A stretch of 64,000 bases of DNA from the NCBI GenBank assembly GCA_963573315.1, contig OY752142.1, positions 2,790,001 through 2,854,000 of the forward strand, read 5' to 3'. Positions 32,893 through 45,601 of the stretch are shown in pieces. The first letter of the stretch is position 1, and each line of letters begins with the position of its first letter. The notes under the pieces are model-generated. The model had not been told where the DNA came from and made no database searches. It saw only the letters and a list, made by a program, of their open reading frames with translations. The position numbers and the translations under genes are program-made. The DNA comes from Entomortierella parvispora (Eukaryota; Mortierellomycota; Mortierellomycetes; Mortierellales; Mortierellaceae).

Positions 32893-33671
32893 TTATGCCT
32901 TTCCAGCCTTCTTGGCCTGAGCGGCCTTATCCTGCTTGACCAATCCCTCCAAACGGAAAGCACGTCCTGGGTTATCTCTCAGATAGAACAGTTTGGCTCT
33001 CCTAAAGCCCTCGCCTCGCTTCATCACCCTAACCGACTTGATCAAGGGCGAATAAAGCATGTACTTCATCTCAACGCCAACCTTAAGGACAACGTTCCGG
33101 ACAGTGAAGTTGCTCTGAGCACCACGACGATCCATCGCAATCAAGACACCGACAAAAGTGCTAGTCTTGTCTGTTGACATGGAGTTGAGAGTCTCGACCA
33201 ACACAACATCACCAGGGCGGAGGCAATCCTGGTGAGACTTGTTGAAAAGTTTAGAGCGACCGTCGGCGCCCAGACGTTTGACCTCCTCCTTGGCGATCAA
33301 ATCCATCAATCCCTGTCCTTTGGTGGCGGGCTTGAACTGCTTGGGGACAATAACCGAGGCAGGGGCGGTGTAGGTTGCCTTGGCAGCTATATATATAGAA
33401 ATACAGAGCAAAAACAGTGGTCCAAAAAGAAGTAAAAGAAGAGGAGAACACATTGTAGAGATACGATGTCAGTTGAAGTTGTCAAATGATGCAGGAGACA
33501 AGTTCGCCATGGGTGTGTTCCTGATCAACTGGGCGGAATATTCAGGGGAAAGACTAGAATTGAATACTGCTGTCTCCATTGCTGTTCCTTCGTACCGTTG
33601 GCAGCTGTGGAGGCGAAGCGGGCCTGGATGGCGCCAGTCATGCGGGCGAGTGGCCGTGCGAGCGAGAACAT
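32893..33671 (-). CDS. Mitochondrial large-subunit ribosomal protein bL19m
   Basis: Two exons: 33671-33596 and 33386-32893, giving 189 aa. Exon 1 encodes a typical mitochondrial targeting sequence (MFSLARPLARMTGAIQARFA). Exon 2 holds the bL19 fold: LRPGDVVLVETLNS, STFVGVLIAMDRRGAQSNFT, VGVEMKYMLYSPLIKSVRV and RRAKLFYLRDNPG. bL19 sits at the subunit interface of the mitoribosome and supports translation of mtDNA-encoded proteins. The intron (33595-33387) is phase 1 and ends in an AT-rich acceptor (atatatag). The gene is divergent from NRDE2, 234 bp away. Confidence 0.95.
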
Positions 33672-33905
33672 GGCGATATGATGTGGATGGAGAGAGGAAG
33701 AGCAGAGGGCAATGAGCGAGCAAGTGAAATGCAACGGACCCCCGGGGGTCCGTAAACAGAATCGTGTTGACAAACGCAGTCCCAGCTAAGCCTCCCTTGG
33801 TGCACTCATTGCTCCCACGCGAAACGCGTGCGAAGTCATGAACCCATCTCTCCCTCGTGTCCATTCTCTCTCCTGCACCCCCTTCACATCCAGAAGAGGC
33901 ATACA
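33672..33905. promoter_or_regulatory. Shared divergent promoter region bL19m / NRDE2
   Basis: Only 234 bp separate the two start codons, so transcription of both genes must start within or near this stretch. I see no clear TATA box. Confidence 0.55.
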
Positions 33906-36900
33906 ATGTCTAGCGACCCATCAAAGTCTCAGTTCTCGGCAGAGATGCTCGACAACCTCGACATTCATAGTTCCAAGGTATTTATTCGATATGGCTGTAC
34001 CAACGACTGAACCCAGCTACTTCGCCCAGCAAAATATGCCTGATTTCACTACGTAATCATGTCTATCCGCCTAATTCTCCTTCTACTTCCCTGCGTTGGA
34101 TAGTCCGGTGCCAGAACAACAGATATACCAACTTTTGCCGCTCCACTTGTAGCGACATCAGCGCCGCCACCAAAGTTCGACAGCTTCCCAGATTTTGCAT
34201 TACCTAGATCTGCAGCAACTGCCGCGCCACCCAGCTTTTCTTCCTTCCCCGCCGATACCCTGTCACAGACGCCCGCATCGCGACTGTCCAAGCAGGAAGA
34301 GAAGCCAAAGTCTGGCAGCAAGGAAAAGTCCACCAAAACGAGTTCCAAGGACGATGGCCAGAAGCGCGAGCTCAACGTAATTCAAGCCCTATCAGACAAG
34401 CGTCACAGAAGTAGAAGTAACGACGACAGTCGGCATGATGACAGCGACCGAAAACAGAGGAGCAAGGAGAAGCGACGCGGGGATAATCAGAGAGACAGCT
34501 CGAGAGATAGGGACAGGGGCAGTGAGAGACCACACAGGGATGATCGGAGAGATCGCACAAGCGATAGGGACAGGGACAAGGAGAGGCGACGCGAGGAAAG
34601 TAAGAGAGATAGTTCAAGAGATAGAAACAGAAGCCGGGACAGACATTACGATTCTGAGCGGAGAAATAGACCAAGGGATAGGAGTCGTGAACATCAGAGA
34701 GGCCGCAGGCAGGAGGAGGAGCGCGACAGCTCAAGTTACTCTTCCAGTAAACATGGTCGCTCTGGAACAACCACGGAGAGATTGTCGCAAGGACGTGATC
34801 GCGGCTACAGCCCTGACCGCAAAAGGAGTAAGTACAATTACGACAGCGACGATGTCGGTTTGTTTGGTCGGAGGAATCGGGACAAAGATCGAAATCGTGT
34901 TGCCAAGAACAAGGAGGCATCTCCTGAAATCCATAAAACGACAAGGCCCCGACAGAACCCAGGACAAAAAACCAGATGGGGAGAACGAAATATTGAAAAG
35001 GTTCAAAATCCTGGAGACTGGGTCTTTGACGTCAAAGGCGATGCAAACAACATCCGTTTTGGTGGGATGAACCGCTCGGAAGTCCCAAAGTATATAAGAG
35101 CTGGAAGTAAGCTTGCGGATCTTATATTTAGTGTTTGTTAAAGGGGTCAGAATCGTTAACTAACGATCTCGTGTCCTTCGTAGACGGCCGAATTCTGGGA
35201 TTACCAAGTCATATGAAGATTGATTTTGAAAAGTCCAAAGAAATTGGATTCAAACAGATTGTAATACGGACAGGACGATCCTCAAAATTAGTACGATACA
35301 GCGATCCTAACGCGACATGGCGTGACCAAAGTCACGAATACAAGCGAATATCTAGAGCTAAAGCAGAGGAGCTCGCCAGGACACTGAATCTTCATCTTGA
35401 GAACCCCTCTTTCATCTCGCTCAACGTTCGGCCAAACCCCCCCAAAAAATCGGGCAAAAAAGGCGACAGCGACAGTGACAATGAATCAGTTGTGGAGGAT
35501 CAAAAGAAAGTCGATTATAGGGATATTCATGGCAAGTCGGTTTACAAAGAAGAGGACGAGGACCTACTGCAAACCACCAGCGATCAAGAAGAAGAGGGTG
35601 CAGAGAGTGCGATGGATATTCTAATCAGGCGAAGGACAATGCTGGACGCAGAGCTTCGAAAGGTAAGGGTATATGTTGCTGAGAAATCGAGAATCTTATC
35701 CATTGAAGTTTTAATTAATAATATCATCCCATAACAGGATCCAAAGCAGCCTGCGAAATGGCTTGAATTCATTGCCGTGGGGGATGAAATTGACTTGATC
35801 ACTAGTCGCCGTTCTGCTGCAGCCATCTCTGCTCACTCGACTGGTCATACAGAGATCAAGCTGAGTATTTTTGAGCGAGCTTTGGAGTCAAACCCCACGG
35901 ATGCAGGCCTCTTGCTATATTACATGAATACCTGTCGACTTTGTTGGGAGCCTGCCAAGGTTTTGACAAAGTGGGATGAGCTGTTGCAATCGACGCTGGT
36001 GCAAAAGTCTTGGCCGGGTCTCTGGATCGAGTACTTGGATTTCAGACAGCGACATTTCTTGAGTTTTTCAGTCAAGAGTTTTGTTGATGTCTTGCAAGAT
36101 GCTCTGGAGAAGCTTGGTCTACTTGTTCGATCAACGAGAATGGACGCCGAAAGGACTGGTACGGCACCGACTTTGGATGCGAAGGCTTTGCTTGTGAAGA
36201 TTGAGTGCGTCATGGTCCATGTCATTGCACGAGCGTGGGCGTTTCTAAAGCAAGCAGGTACTTTTTTTTTTTTTTTTTTTTTTTTTTTGGCAGGGGAGAT
36301 GTTCTGTTACAGCCCTAGGATGAAAGATGACTCATCATCATATGTTTATAGGATATCATGAGCGGTCTCAAGCGATACTTCAGGCCCAAGTCGAATTTCT
36401 GTTCAATATGCCTGCTGGTCTGGAGTTGGAGCCATGGTTCATCCAAATCGGGAGTCTGGAAGAATATTGGGACTCAGAGTTACCGCGGTTTGGAGAGAAG
36501 GGCGCCAAGGGCTGGTCCCATTATGTAACCGAAGAAGACGAAGTCAACATGGAGAATCTTTTGGAGAAGACAAGACTTCCCGATAAAGATGCTCCTACGG
36601 ATGAGCTCGTGAGAGCGCTTGCGGAAGATGATATGGATCGGTACAATTATGGTCGTTGGGCCAAACTAGAAAAGGAATTAAGCACATCGTGCTGGTTTCC
36701 GATAAGAACGACAGGTAGGACGCCGGCGTAACGATATGAATAATCCAAGAAACAGGGAAGAAGAATAGTGGTGCTAACAGTGCTCCCCGACAACCTTAGA
36801 GGATTTACCTGAAGAGCTTGAGGATGATCCCTACGGCATTATTATTTTCGATGATATTCGACCTTTTATCGTTCCCCTCCACTCAACTGAGGCCCGACAC

Positions 36901-39277
36901 CTGTTTCTGGATTGTATGTACAGTTTCATGGGACTACCTCTCAACTCTTTGGGCAGTTCCAACAATCCCCAAAACTCTGTGTTGCGAGATTCCTGTTATC
37001 ACCCGAATTTTCATGATGGTTTACTATTGAACTTGGGCATGGACATTCAGTCAAAATACGATGTGAATCCAGGTCTGACAAGGTTTTTCCCCCCAGTCAT
37101 GACCAACGATCAATCAGTACAGCGGGTACTCAAAGAGATCGAGAATCTTAATATGGATATGGAGGTGGAAGAGCGAGACTGGTCCTGTGTCTGGAAGATT
37201 CCTGTCAAGTTATATCCCCAAGGCTCTGGCAACCTTTTTGGTGAGCTTGGGAACACTGACCCAAAATCAAGTCGGACCACCTACCCTTGGTCAACTGTAA
37301 CCAGCGATGAAGAGGTTCAGTGGACGAACAAAGTCTTTATCAGGTACAAATTCTTCCAAAAGAAGGTATTCTGCATTTTCCTTTTCCTTTGGTCCCTGAA
37401 CTAATACCTTTTTCATGACCCTCCAAACACTTAGCAACATGTTCCAACAGCTAGTTGACATCGTTCCTCTCCCAAAGTCGAAGCGTGAGAGTCTTTTGCA
37501 TTACTACCTAATGTACGAGAATTTGGAAGCACCCACAAGTTCCAAGGGTCAAAAGCTGGCCAAGAAATATCTCAAAGTTGATCGCATGGATCTCGAGCTC
37601 TGGAATGCGTATGCACAGGCGGAAAAGATGCTAGGACGTATCACTGAGGTATTTCTCGGCTGTTTATTAACTCTGGGTACATGTGGCGCTGGTGTTACTG
37701 ACCTCTAATGAGTTATACTTGGCTCGAGTAGGCACGAAAAGTTTATTCGACTGTATTATCCATGTATCGGTCGTTTCCCAAGGAGAACCAAGCAAGATCT
37801 CCGTTGATTTACAGATATTTTGCAGAACTAGAGTGGGAACAAGGACGACCAGGAGCAGCCCTAGCGATCTTACTTTCATTTGCTGAAGGCTCCGAAGGTA
37901 ATTCACGCAAAAGGTTCTATTGCCCATTGTGCCAATTGATCAATACAGAGGTCGACTCTAATGAACATCGCACGTTAACAATCTCCACTAGTCGACTTGT
38001 CTGTATCCGAAAGCGCGTCAAAGCCCAGTCCTACTCGTCTGATCAAAGCTCGGCAATTCTTTTCTCAAAAAGTGGCGCACCTTGACCTCGCCAGGCCGTC
38101 TTCTGTTTCTGATAGCGAGGCGATTGGTGGCAAGTGGTTTGAACCCCTGTTGGATGTGATCGTTTGTCACGCTTTGTTTGAGTATCTCTCGACCTACGCC
38201 CCGACTACTCCTTTTGTGACTAGCTCCGTCGATGGAGGCATCAAAGTATTTGAGGGGGTCATTCAAGGACTCGATTTCAGACACCTAGACGCCGAGGTAG
38301 CAACGGCTGATCCATTCTTATCGTCATCTTCGGGGTCGTTTTTGAGTCGCGTTGCATCGGTGACCTCTACAGCGGCTGCATCAGCGCTGCCAGTCAGACG
38401 CAAGGTGTGCGTTGGAGTGGAGGTCGAGATGGTTTGGATTCAGATGGCGAAGATGGTTTATTTTCATTCTTTGCAAGCGACCTCTTCAAAATCAAGTGCA
38501 GGAACTGGGGGATATCAGCCCCGAGATCTTCGACGAATTGTCCACTCTGGTCTGGATCGATTCCCCAACTGTGCCATCCTGCACTCTCTCTTTTTTTGGA
38601 CAGAGGCAAGGCAGCGGATTCATGGCCGGGTCAGAACTTGGATTTTGGATCAAGTGGCCGACCGATCTTTGAAGCAGATGTTTGCTCCTGCGACAAAAGT
38701 GCCAGGTGCATCGAGTCAAAGTCCGCTGTCATCATCTACTATCAGAAGCAGTAAGGCATCGCTCTGGATCTTTGGACTGTTTTACGAGCTGTGGCATCAG
38801 GAACCGTATAATCCACATATGATCCGATCGTTCTTGGAATTGGCTCTGGACTCCTCCAAGTCGACGTCTTTTAACTCGAGTCCGAATCTCTGGATGATTT
38901 ACATCGAGCTTGAGCTGCGTGAAGGAGATCGTCAGCGGGAGACTGCGACTATGACCAAAAGTAACAGAAGGGACAAGGATAAGATGGGCCAAAGCAAATC
39001 ATCTAGGATCAGTCCTACGCTGCTGGAACCAAGCACCAAGGTGAAGCAACTGCTGATGCGAGCGTTAAACGACTGTCCCTGGTGCAAGGATTTGTATCTG
39101 TTGGCGTTCGAGCCGAGGATGAGGAGTTTGTTCTCAATTGATGAATTGGATCAGCTTTATCAGACCATGCTGGAAAAAGAGATCCGTATTCGACATGAGA
39201 TCCCGGAAAGAGCGCCTCAGCCGGAACCAATGGAGGGTAGTCTGATCGTCCGCGAGGATAGTGCCATGTCGGACTAG
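33906..39277 (+). CDS. NRDE2-family nuclear RNA surveillance protein
   Basis: Nine exons: 33906-33977, 34104-35106, 35184-35662, 35738-36257, 36352-36714, 36800-37343, 37435-37648, 37732-37897 and 37992-39277, giving 1,548 aa. The N-terminal third is rich in Arg-Asp, Arg-Ser and Arg-Glu, as in splicing-associated proteins. The NRDE2 core follows (WLEFIAVGDEIDLITSRRSA, SIFERALESNPTDAGLLLYY), then HAT/TPR-like helical repeats (LWIEYLDFRQRHFLSFSV, DLELWNAYAQAEKML, SPLIYRYFAELEWEQG). NRDE2 orthologues (S. pombe Nrl1) act in the nucleus with Mtl1/MTR4-type helicases and splicing factors in RNA surveillance. Intron 4 has a run of 27 T just after its donor. All junction phases agree. Confidence 0.93.
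36262..36288. repeat. T27 homopolymer in NRDE2 intron 4
   Basis: An uninterrupted run of 27 T begins five bases into the intron that starts at 36258. Being at the donor end, it is not a normal polypyrimidine tract. Confidence 0.85.
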
Positions 39278-39279
39278 GA

Positions 39280-40104
39280 CTAAAGAAAGAGTGCCCAATA
39301 TTGAAAGTAGTTGTAAAATATAATCGTTGACGTTTTTATTAATATGGCAATATTGTTGATGGACTTGAGGGTGGGTAGCATCGTCTCGTTAAACTGTTCC
39401 AATGGCAAGCATAGACAAGAAAGAGCCACCGTGCTGCTAAAGCCTGTGAGGATCTTGTACTTCTCCAAAGCGAAGCTTCGCTTCTCTCACATGAGCCCGG
39501 AGGTCACTACAGGCATGTAGGTTCCGAGGAACAAGAAAAGGCCCAATTGCACTCCTGTGATGCCGTCTGTGCCTGTGTCAAGTTCAAGAGTAAACGGTTA
39601 TCCAGCAAAAGAGGTAAAGAGATTGTCAGAATGAGAACATCAGTCACGCCGATAATAATGAGCTCATACGTGTGGATCATGATGAGGGAAGGTAGGGAAG
39701 AGTTCTCACTCACCCTGCTGAAGTTGACGTGACAAAGAGTTGGAAAAAGTCGTTTTTCTTTGGGTCCTTGTTTGTCCTATAGTCGCCACCTCGGTCCTAT
39801 TCATCAATGCAAGGTTGTGCATAGCAGTTTTTTTCCCCCACTTTTCGTGTATTCTATTTCATCTCTGTGTGAGAGAGATAAGGGTGTAGTTTCGTACAGT
39901 TCTCATGGCACTGAACCAAGCTTGTCCAAATAGAGGTCCGTAGATAGCTGCAGCTAAGAACTGGTTAAAGAAGCCACCGATGATTTCGCGTCCAAAAGGA
40001 AGGTTGTCAAAGATTCAGGATTTTTCATTTTTTTCCCTTTCTGGCAACAAAGCAACTTATAGACGGCCCACGGCCAGCAGATTGACAACGGGGATATGAA
40101 TCAT
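39280..40104 (-). pseudogene. Decayed DUF1761-like small membrane protein locus
   Basis: No intact frame exists, but the minus strand shows ordered pieces of a DUF1761-type protein. ATG 40104 begins MIHIPVVNLLAVG. Then, near 39985-39895, comes FLAAAIYGPLFGQAWFSAMR, the family hallmark. Next is FFQLFVTSTSAG near 39745-39715, and SLIMIHTYELIIIGVTD near 39690-39640 in another frame. DGITGVQLGLFLFLGTYM near 39565-39505 leads to SGLM followed by an in-frame TGA at 39489-39487. After that stop the same frame continues as EKRSFALEKYKILTGFSS, where family members usually have a Trp-containing LWE-like stretch. Some joints can be bridged by GT-AG introns, others cannot without a frameshift. I infer a pseudogene; the family assignment is from memory of its motifs. 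Unusual splicing or assembly error are alternatives. Confidence 0.45.
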
Positions 40105-40451
40105 GATTTTTTGAATAGTGGCTGCTGAAAGAGCGTTTGTGGTTGAGTAGAAGGCGCTGTTTATCTGTGTAAGTGTGGTGTGAAGAAGGGAAAAAGGAAA
40201 GGGCAAGGCCAGGATTTGTATGTTTTTTCTTCCCAAATTCGGTTGGTGGCACCCAACGATCGGTATTCATCCCAGTGACAGAAGACACCTTTTTTGGTCG
40301 CGTCAGTCACTCCCCTCTTCCAGATTATCAAAGCAAAAGCAACAGTCCCCAGAGAGTGCCCATAATGGTACAATAGCCACCCTTGAGCAGGATCAAGAGG
40401 GCAAGGAAGATGCATTATGATGATGATGAGGACAGAATCAAAAGCAATACT

Positions 40452-42264
40452 TTAATGGTGGTAGTGGTCCTTCTTGTCCGCGCGGACAGAGAATGCTGTA
40501 TAAATCGTCACGCCCGTCTCGGCAACAGCCTCGATCGAGAATGGGGTATTGGCGCCAATAAAGAACACGTTTCCAGTATCGGCTGCAATCTCAATCACCT
40601 CTGGGTCGCTGTCATGGTGCTTCTCTGTCCGGATTACTCCTTGACCTGCTGTTACAATCACCACACTGGGACCTTCGGCACCCCTCAACCTCTCCTTCTC
40701 CTTGGGATGATCCAATTTGGTGAGAATGACTGAGAACTCTTCAATTGGAGGATCATACATGAGAGAATGTCCCGTTGGTGTGCAAAGAACGCCTGAGAGA
40801 AGTTGCTCCGTACTGCTCTTGGTCTGGTATGTCAACATCTCTGTCAATACATCCACGTCTTTGAATTTGGGAGTCAAACCCGCACGCACGACATTGTCAC
40901 TGGCAGCCATGCACTCCACACAATCTAAGTGAGAGAGGACAATGAAAAAAAAAAGAGCGATTGCGATCGACATGAGTATTTTAAACGTTAAAAATATAAA
41001 AAGCGAACAATCCAATAAAAGAGAGCACGCCTGCATCCCTATCATTCCACTGCGTGTTCCAATCTTTGCGTTACTTTCCACAAGAGAACTTACCTCCACT
41101 CAAGTATGCGTGGGGTTCATCAGCTGCCAAGAAGATGGCCTGGCCTGGGGCCAGGACGATATAGTTGAGGAAAAAGAAGCAGAATACGCCCACATCGCCA
41201 GGGAACTGAGAATGAATCCTGAGAATGACGGCCTCGGGGGAATGTGCCTCATATGAAGATGGGTTGCCACTGTTAAGGCGCTCCACCAACCTGTCCAACT
41301 CCTTCTTGACCTTGAGGGGGTCTGCTGTCATCATGGCCCTGAACAGAGTCTTCAGAGCCAAGCGTCCTTCCTTGATGCCTTTGATTCCATCGATCTGTTC
41401 CGATCGCTTGATTGCATCCTGGAAATCCTTGGCCTCCTTGTCGCCGACCAAGGCCCACAATTCAGGCCATTGATCCAAAGCCGCCGAAATCTCATCCAGG
41501 GGCTTGAACCCACAAAGGGCCTCAAATTCCGTCAGAGCAATGGCCATTTCTGGTTTATGGTTGTCATCCTTGTACAGGTCCGGTCGGCTCTTGAACAGCT
41601 TCTCAGCCAATTCCTTATCAGGGTGAGCTTGGATCGAGAGAGCCTTGCCAATGGACAAGACCTTAAACAAAAAGGGGAGGTGGCCCTGGTACTTTTGATG
41701 AAAGTGAGGTGTGATCAATTGCGGGTGCGTCTGCAAAACAGACTCGAGAGAACGGTCCGATCCAAAGACGGTTGAAGGTGCATTCCTGTGTGTGCCCATC
41801 CAGAGCTGATCATTGTCCACGATAACGCAAGAGTCGAATTGAGACGGAGAGGATGGACCCATATCAAGATAAGAGCATAGAAGAAGGGAGGAGAGGGGGT
41901 TTTAGTCAAGTTTAAACACGTCCGGCGGGCGTGAGAAAAATTAGGTTGCAAATACAGCAAAGAACGCGAGGCCACCCTCTTCCTCTCGGAAAGGCAGAGG
42001 AAGGACAAAGAAAAAGATGTCTGGCGGTCATGAATCGCGCTGATTCAACACGGATACATCGCTGTTTCTTGTTCGCTTGACTGGCTTCCTTTCCTATATC
42101 TACCGGATATTGCTTACCTCTGCATATGGACGGTTCTCATCGACAACGAAGGAAGGTGAGGACGCGGCAAACTGTGCCACGCTGGACTCGGAGCCGACCT
42201 TTCCCCAGTCGTAGGACTGAGCTTTGCAGTCGAGACGGAAGATTGGAGCTTGAGACGTGGTCAT
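40452..42264 (-). CDS. PMI40: Mannose-6-phosphate isomerase (type I phosphomannose isomerase)
   Basis: Three exons: 42264-42118, 41805-41094 and 40924-40452, giving 443 aa. It interconverts fructose-6-phosphate and mannose-6-phosphate, feeding GDP-mannose for glycosylation and wall mannans in the cytosol. Type I zinc-site motifs are present: SIQAHPDKELAEKLF (Gln/His), HKPEMAIALTEFEALCGFKP (Glu) and ADEPHAYLSG (His). The N-terminal YDWGK and AELWMGTHRNAPS signatures are also there; AE/LWMG is joined across intron 1. The start ATG 42264 gives MTTSQAPIFRLDCKAQSYDWG. It is divergent from CHS5. Confidence 0.97.
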
Positions 42265-42707
42265 GGTCTTGTGAGTGGTTACAGGTGACTGTAGCGAGTA
42301 GTGTTGGCAGGACAGAGAGGGGAAAGGGAATGGGGCAAAGGGTGAATGAGAAGAGGATGAAAGAGAAAAGGGCACTTTTTTGGGTTCAGTTCAGGCCACT
42401 GCAAAGCAGAGCGCACGTGACCATTTCCACAGCCTTTAGATGATGATGGCGTTTCATCAGGCGAAAGTCAGGCAGGTAGGCAAGGGCTCATCCATTCATT
42501 CATCATCTTCACTCTCCATCGTGGAACCCAGTTCGCCCCACTTTCGCTTATTACCTCTATTACTTCCTATTAACTCTCACCCTTAAAGCGCCGGCGCTCT
42601 CATCTCGTTCTATTTTCTCCTCCTTCTGCACGTCTCTTCTTCACATCTCGACACGTATTCGACTCGACAATCTTCTGAACCCAGCTAAACCTTTCGTCCC
42701 CTTTGCC
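42265..42707. promoter_or_regulatory. Divergent promoter region PMI / CHS5-like
   Basis: A gap of 443 bp separates two divergent start codons; both genes serve cell-wall construction. A C/T-rich stretch at about 42520-42660 likely forms the CHS5-like leader. No specific operator is recognisable. Confidence 0.5.
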
Positions 42708-43589
42708 ATGATGACTGCAGCCTCCGAGGACGCACACCACGCCGCCGGCAGCAACGCCCCTGGAGCAAAACAAAATACCTCTATTCGTTTTACTGTCGGC
42801 AAGGTTGATGCCGGCATGACCATCCTTTTGACCGAAGACCATCACCTCATCGAGTTTCCATCCTTGCTTCTCCCAAAGGGTGTCTCTGCAGGATCCGTCG
42901 TCAACATCTCTGTCAACCGTAACCTGGAAGAGGAACAGCACCGCCGAGACGAATTCTGGGCCCTTCAGGATGAGATTTTAGACCAGTTTGGCAAGAACCC
43001 CCCAAAGACCCCAGTCTTGCGTGTCAAATCCTTGACCCAATCGACCTGTATTCTGGAATGGGACCCCCTAGTTCTGAATCAGGCCAGTCTTCGATCCTTG
43101 GATGTTTACAAGAATGGAGTCAAGCAAGGACATTCGATCGCCAACCCCTTCCACACAACCCAATACAAATTATCAGGATTGGAGATTAATCAAGAGTTTG
43201 GATTCTATATTGAGATCAAGACCTCGGCTGGCACCTTGCGTTCGAACGATGTTAGAGCCAAGACACATACTCTGGAGAACTTGACTGGCACCAACATTTG
43301 CTTTGGCGTCTTCGAGTCCGACGCCGCTTTGGAGGACTGCAAACGATTGGTGGCCGAGATTGGAGGCACTTGGACTGAGGAGGTCGGGATCGATACCACG
43401 CACTTGCTGTGCCATGTTCAAGGCGGATACAACTACGAGGCGGCTCTGCAACAATCCATCCCAATTGTCAAACCAGAGTGGCTTAAGGCGTGTGTCGAGC
43501 ACAAGAAGCTCCAAGCAGCTTTACCTTACTACCTTGTCCAGCCCAACAGCAGCGGCATCTCTAGTCAGGCCGACACGCCAGCACAATAG
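42708..43589 (+). CDS. CHS5: Chs5-type exomer scaffold protein (FN3-BRCT), short form
   Basis: A single exon encodes 293 aa. Residues ~20-75 match the N-terminal Chs5 dimerisation region (FTVGKVDAGMTILLTEDHHL, IEFPSLLLPKGVSAGSVVNI). An FN3 domain follows (CILEWDPL, LDVYKNGVKQGH), then a BRCT domain near residues 190-280 (FGVFESDAALEDCKRLVAEI, HLLCHVQGG, VKPEWLKACVEHK). In yeast, Chs5 with ChAPs forms exomer at the trans-Golgi and exports chitin synthase III. The long Lys/Glu-rich C-terminal half of the yeast and fission-yeast proteins is absent: the frame ends soon after the BRCT. The start is the first of two ATGs (42708, 42711). Confidence 0.93.
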   Translation: MMTAASEDAHHAAGSNAPGAKQNTSIRFTVGKVDAGMTILLTEDHHLIEFPSLLLPKGVSAGSVVNISVNRNLEEEQHRRDEFWALQDEILDQFGKNPPKTPVLRVKSLTQSTCILEWDPLVLNQASLRSLDVYKNGVKQGHSIANPFHTTQYKLSGLEINQEFGFYIEIKTSAGTLRSNDVRAKTHTLENLTGTNICFGVFESDAALEDCKRLVAEIGGTWTEEVGIDTTHLLCHVQGGYNYEAALQQSIPIVKPEWLKACVEHKKLQAALPYYLVQPNSSGISSQADTPAQ

Positions 43590-44209
43590 CTTATCGTCCC
43601 TCCATCCCAAGCTCTGTCAATTCCATTCCATTAGGCCATTTTATTAAAACATTGCCGAAACTTCAAAGATGTCGCGCATGTTCTGTGCACTGTGCTGCTC
43701 ACCCAAAAATAGATTAATCATGTGACCTCGTTTCTAGCGTTTCTAGCGAGCTGCTCCGGGTCTTCAAGGTCCCGTGGCACTTCTGGAGGGCTTATCGACT
43801 GCGCCAGGCAGAGACCACCCGCAGGCTTCAGGTATTATGATATCAAGTGAGAGTCTTTGATGGTGTGGTTGTTGTTTTTATTCAGCGATATCAAACAAAG
43901 AGCAAAAGGATTGCGCGGTGACGCTACTGGCGTCGTGCACACACGCAACACTGTCAAGACAATGGGGGACCTTGGGAAGCTTGTGCAGACCTTTATGTAC
44001 GAGAACAAAGGGTAAGAAGAAACAAAGGGAGGGGGCAAAGAAAACGAAGAATAATAATTGTTCAAACGAAGGAAAAAAAAAGGATAGGAGCTGACGTGAT
44101 CATGACCCACATCCTTCGCCCCTCCCCCACTCCAAGGTTGACAGAAACAAAGGTAGGGGAACCTGCTCATAGCTTTATGAGAGGGGGCTGGGTTGTTGCG
44201 TGACCCATT
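43590..44209. other. Intergenic region with a weak coding-like fragment
   Basis: It lies between the convergent 3' ends of the CHS5-like and H3 genes. Plus-strand pieces at about 43749-43832 (VFKVPWHFWRAYRLRQAETT) and 43887-44012 (ending FMYENKG before TAA) look protein-like. A GT-AG junction between them does not preserve the frame and no ATG precedes them. I do not call a gene. Confidence 0.35.

Positions 44210-45601
<1,392 letters not shown>

Noticed and set aside
39487-39489. TGA in the DUF1761-like locus as a selenocysteine codon
   Set aside because: Fungi of this group are not known to me to encode selenoproteins here, no SECIS-like element was seen, and the locus also needs a frameshift, so decay is simpler.
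43739-44012. Possible small two-exon gene (KVPWHFWRAYRLRQ ... FMYENKG)
   Set aside because: No ATG precedes it and the only GT-AG junction does not keep the second frame open. Kept only as a note in the intergenic entry.
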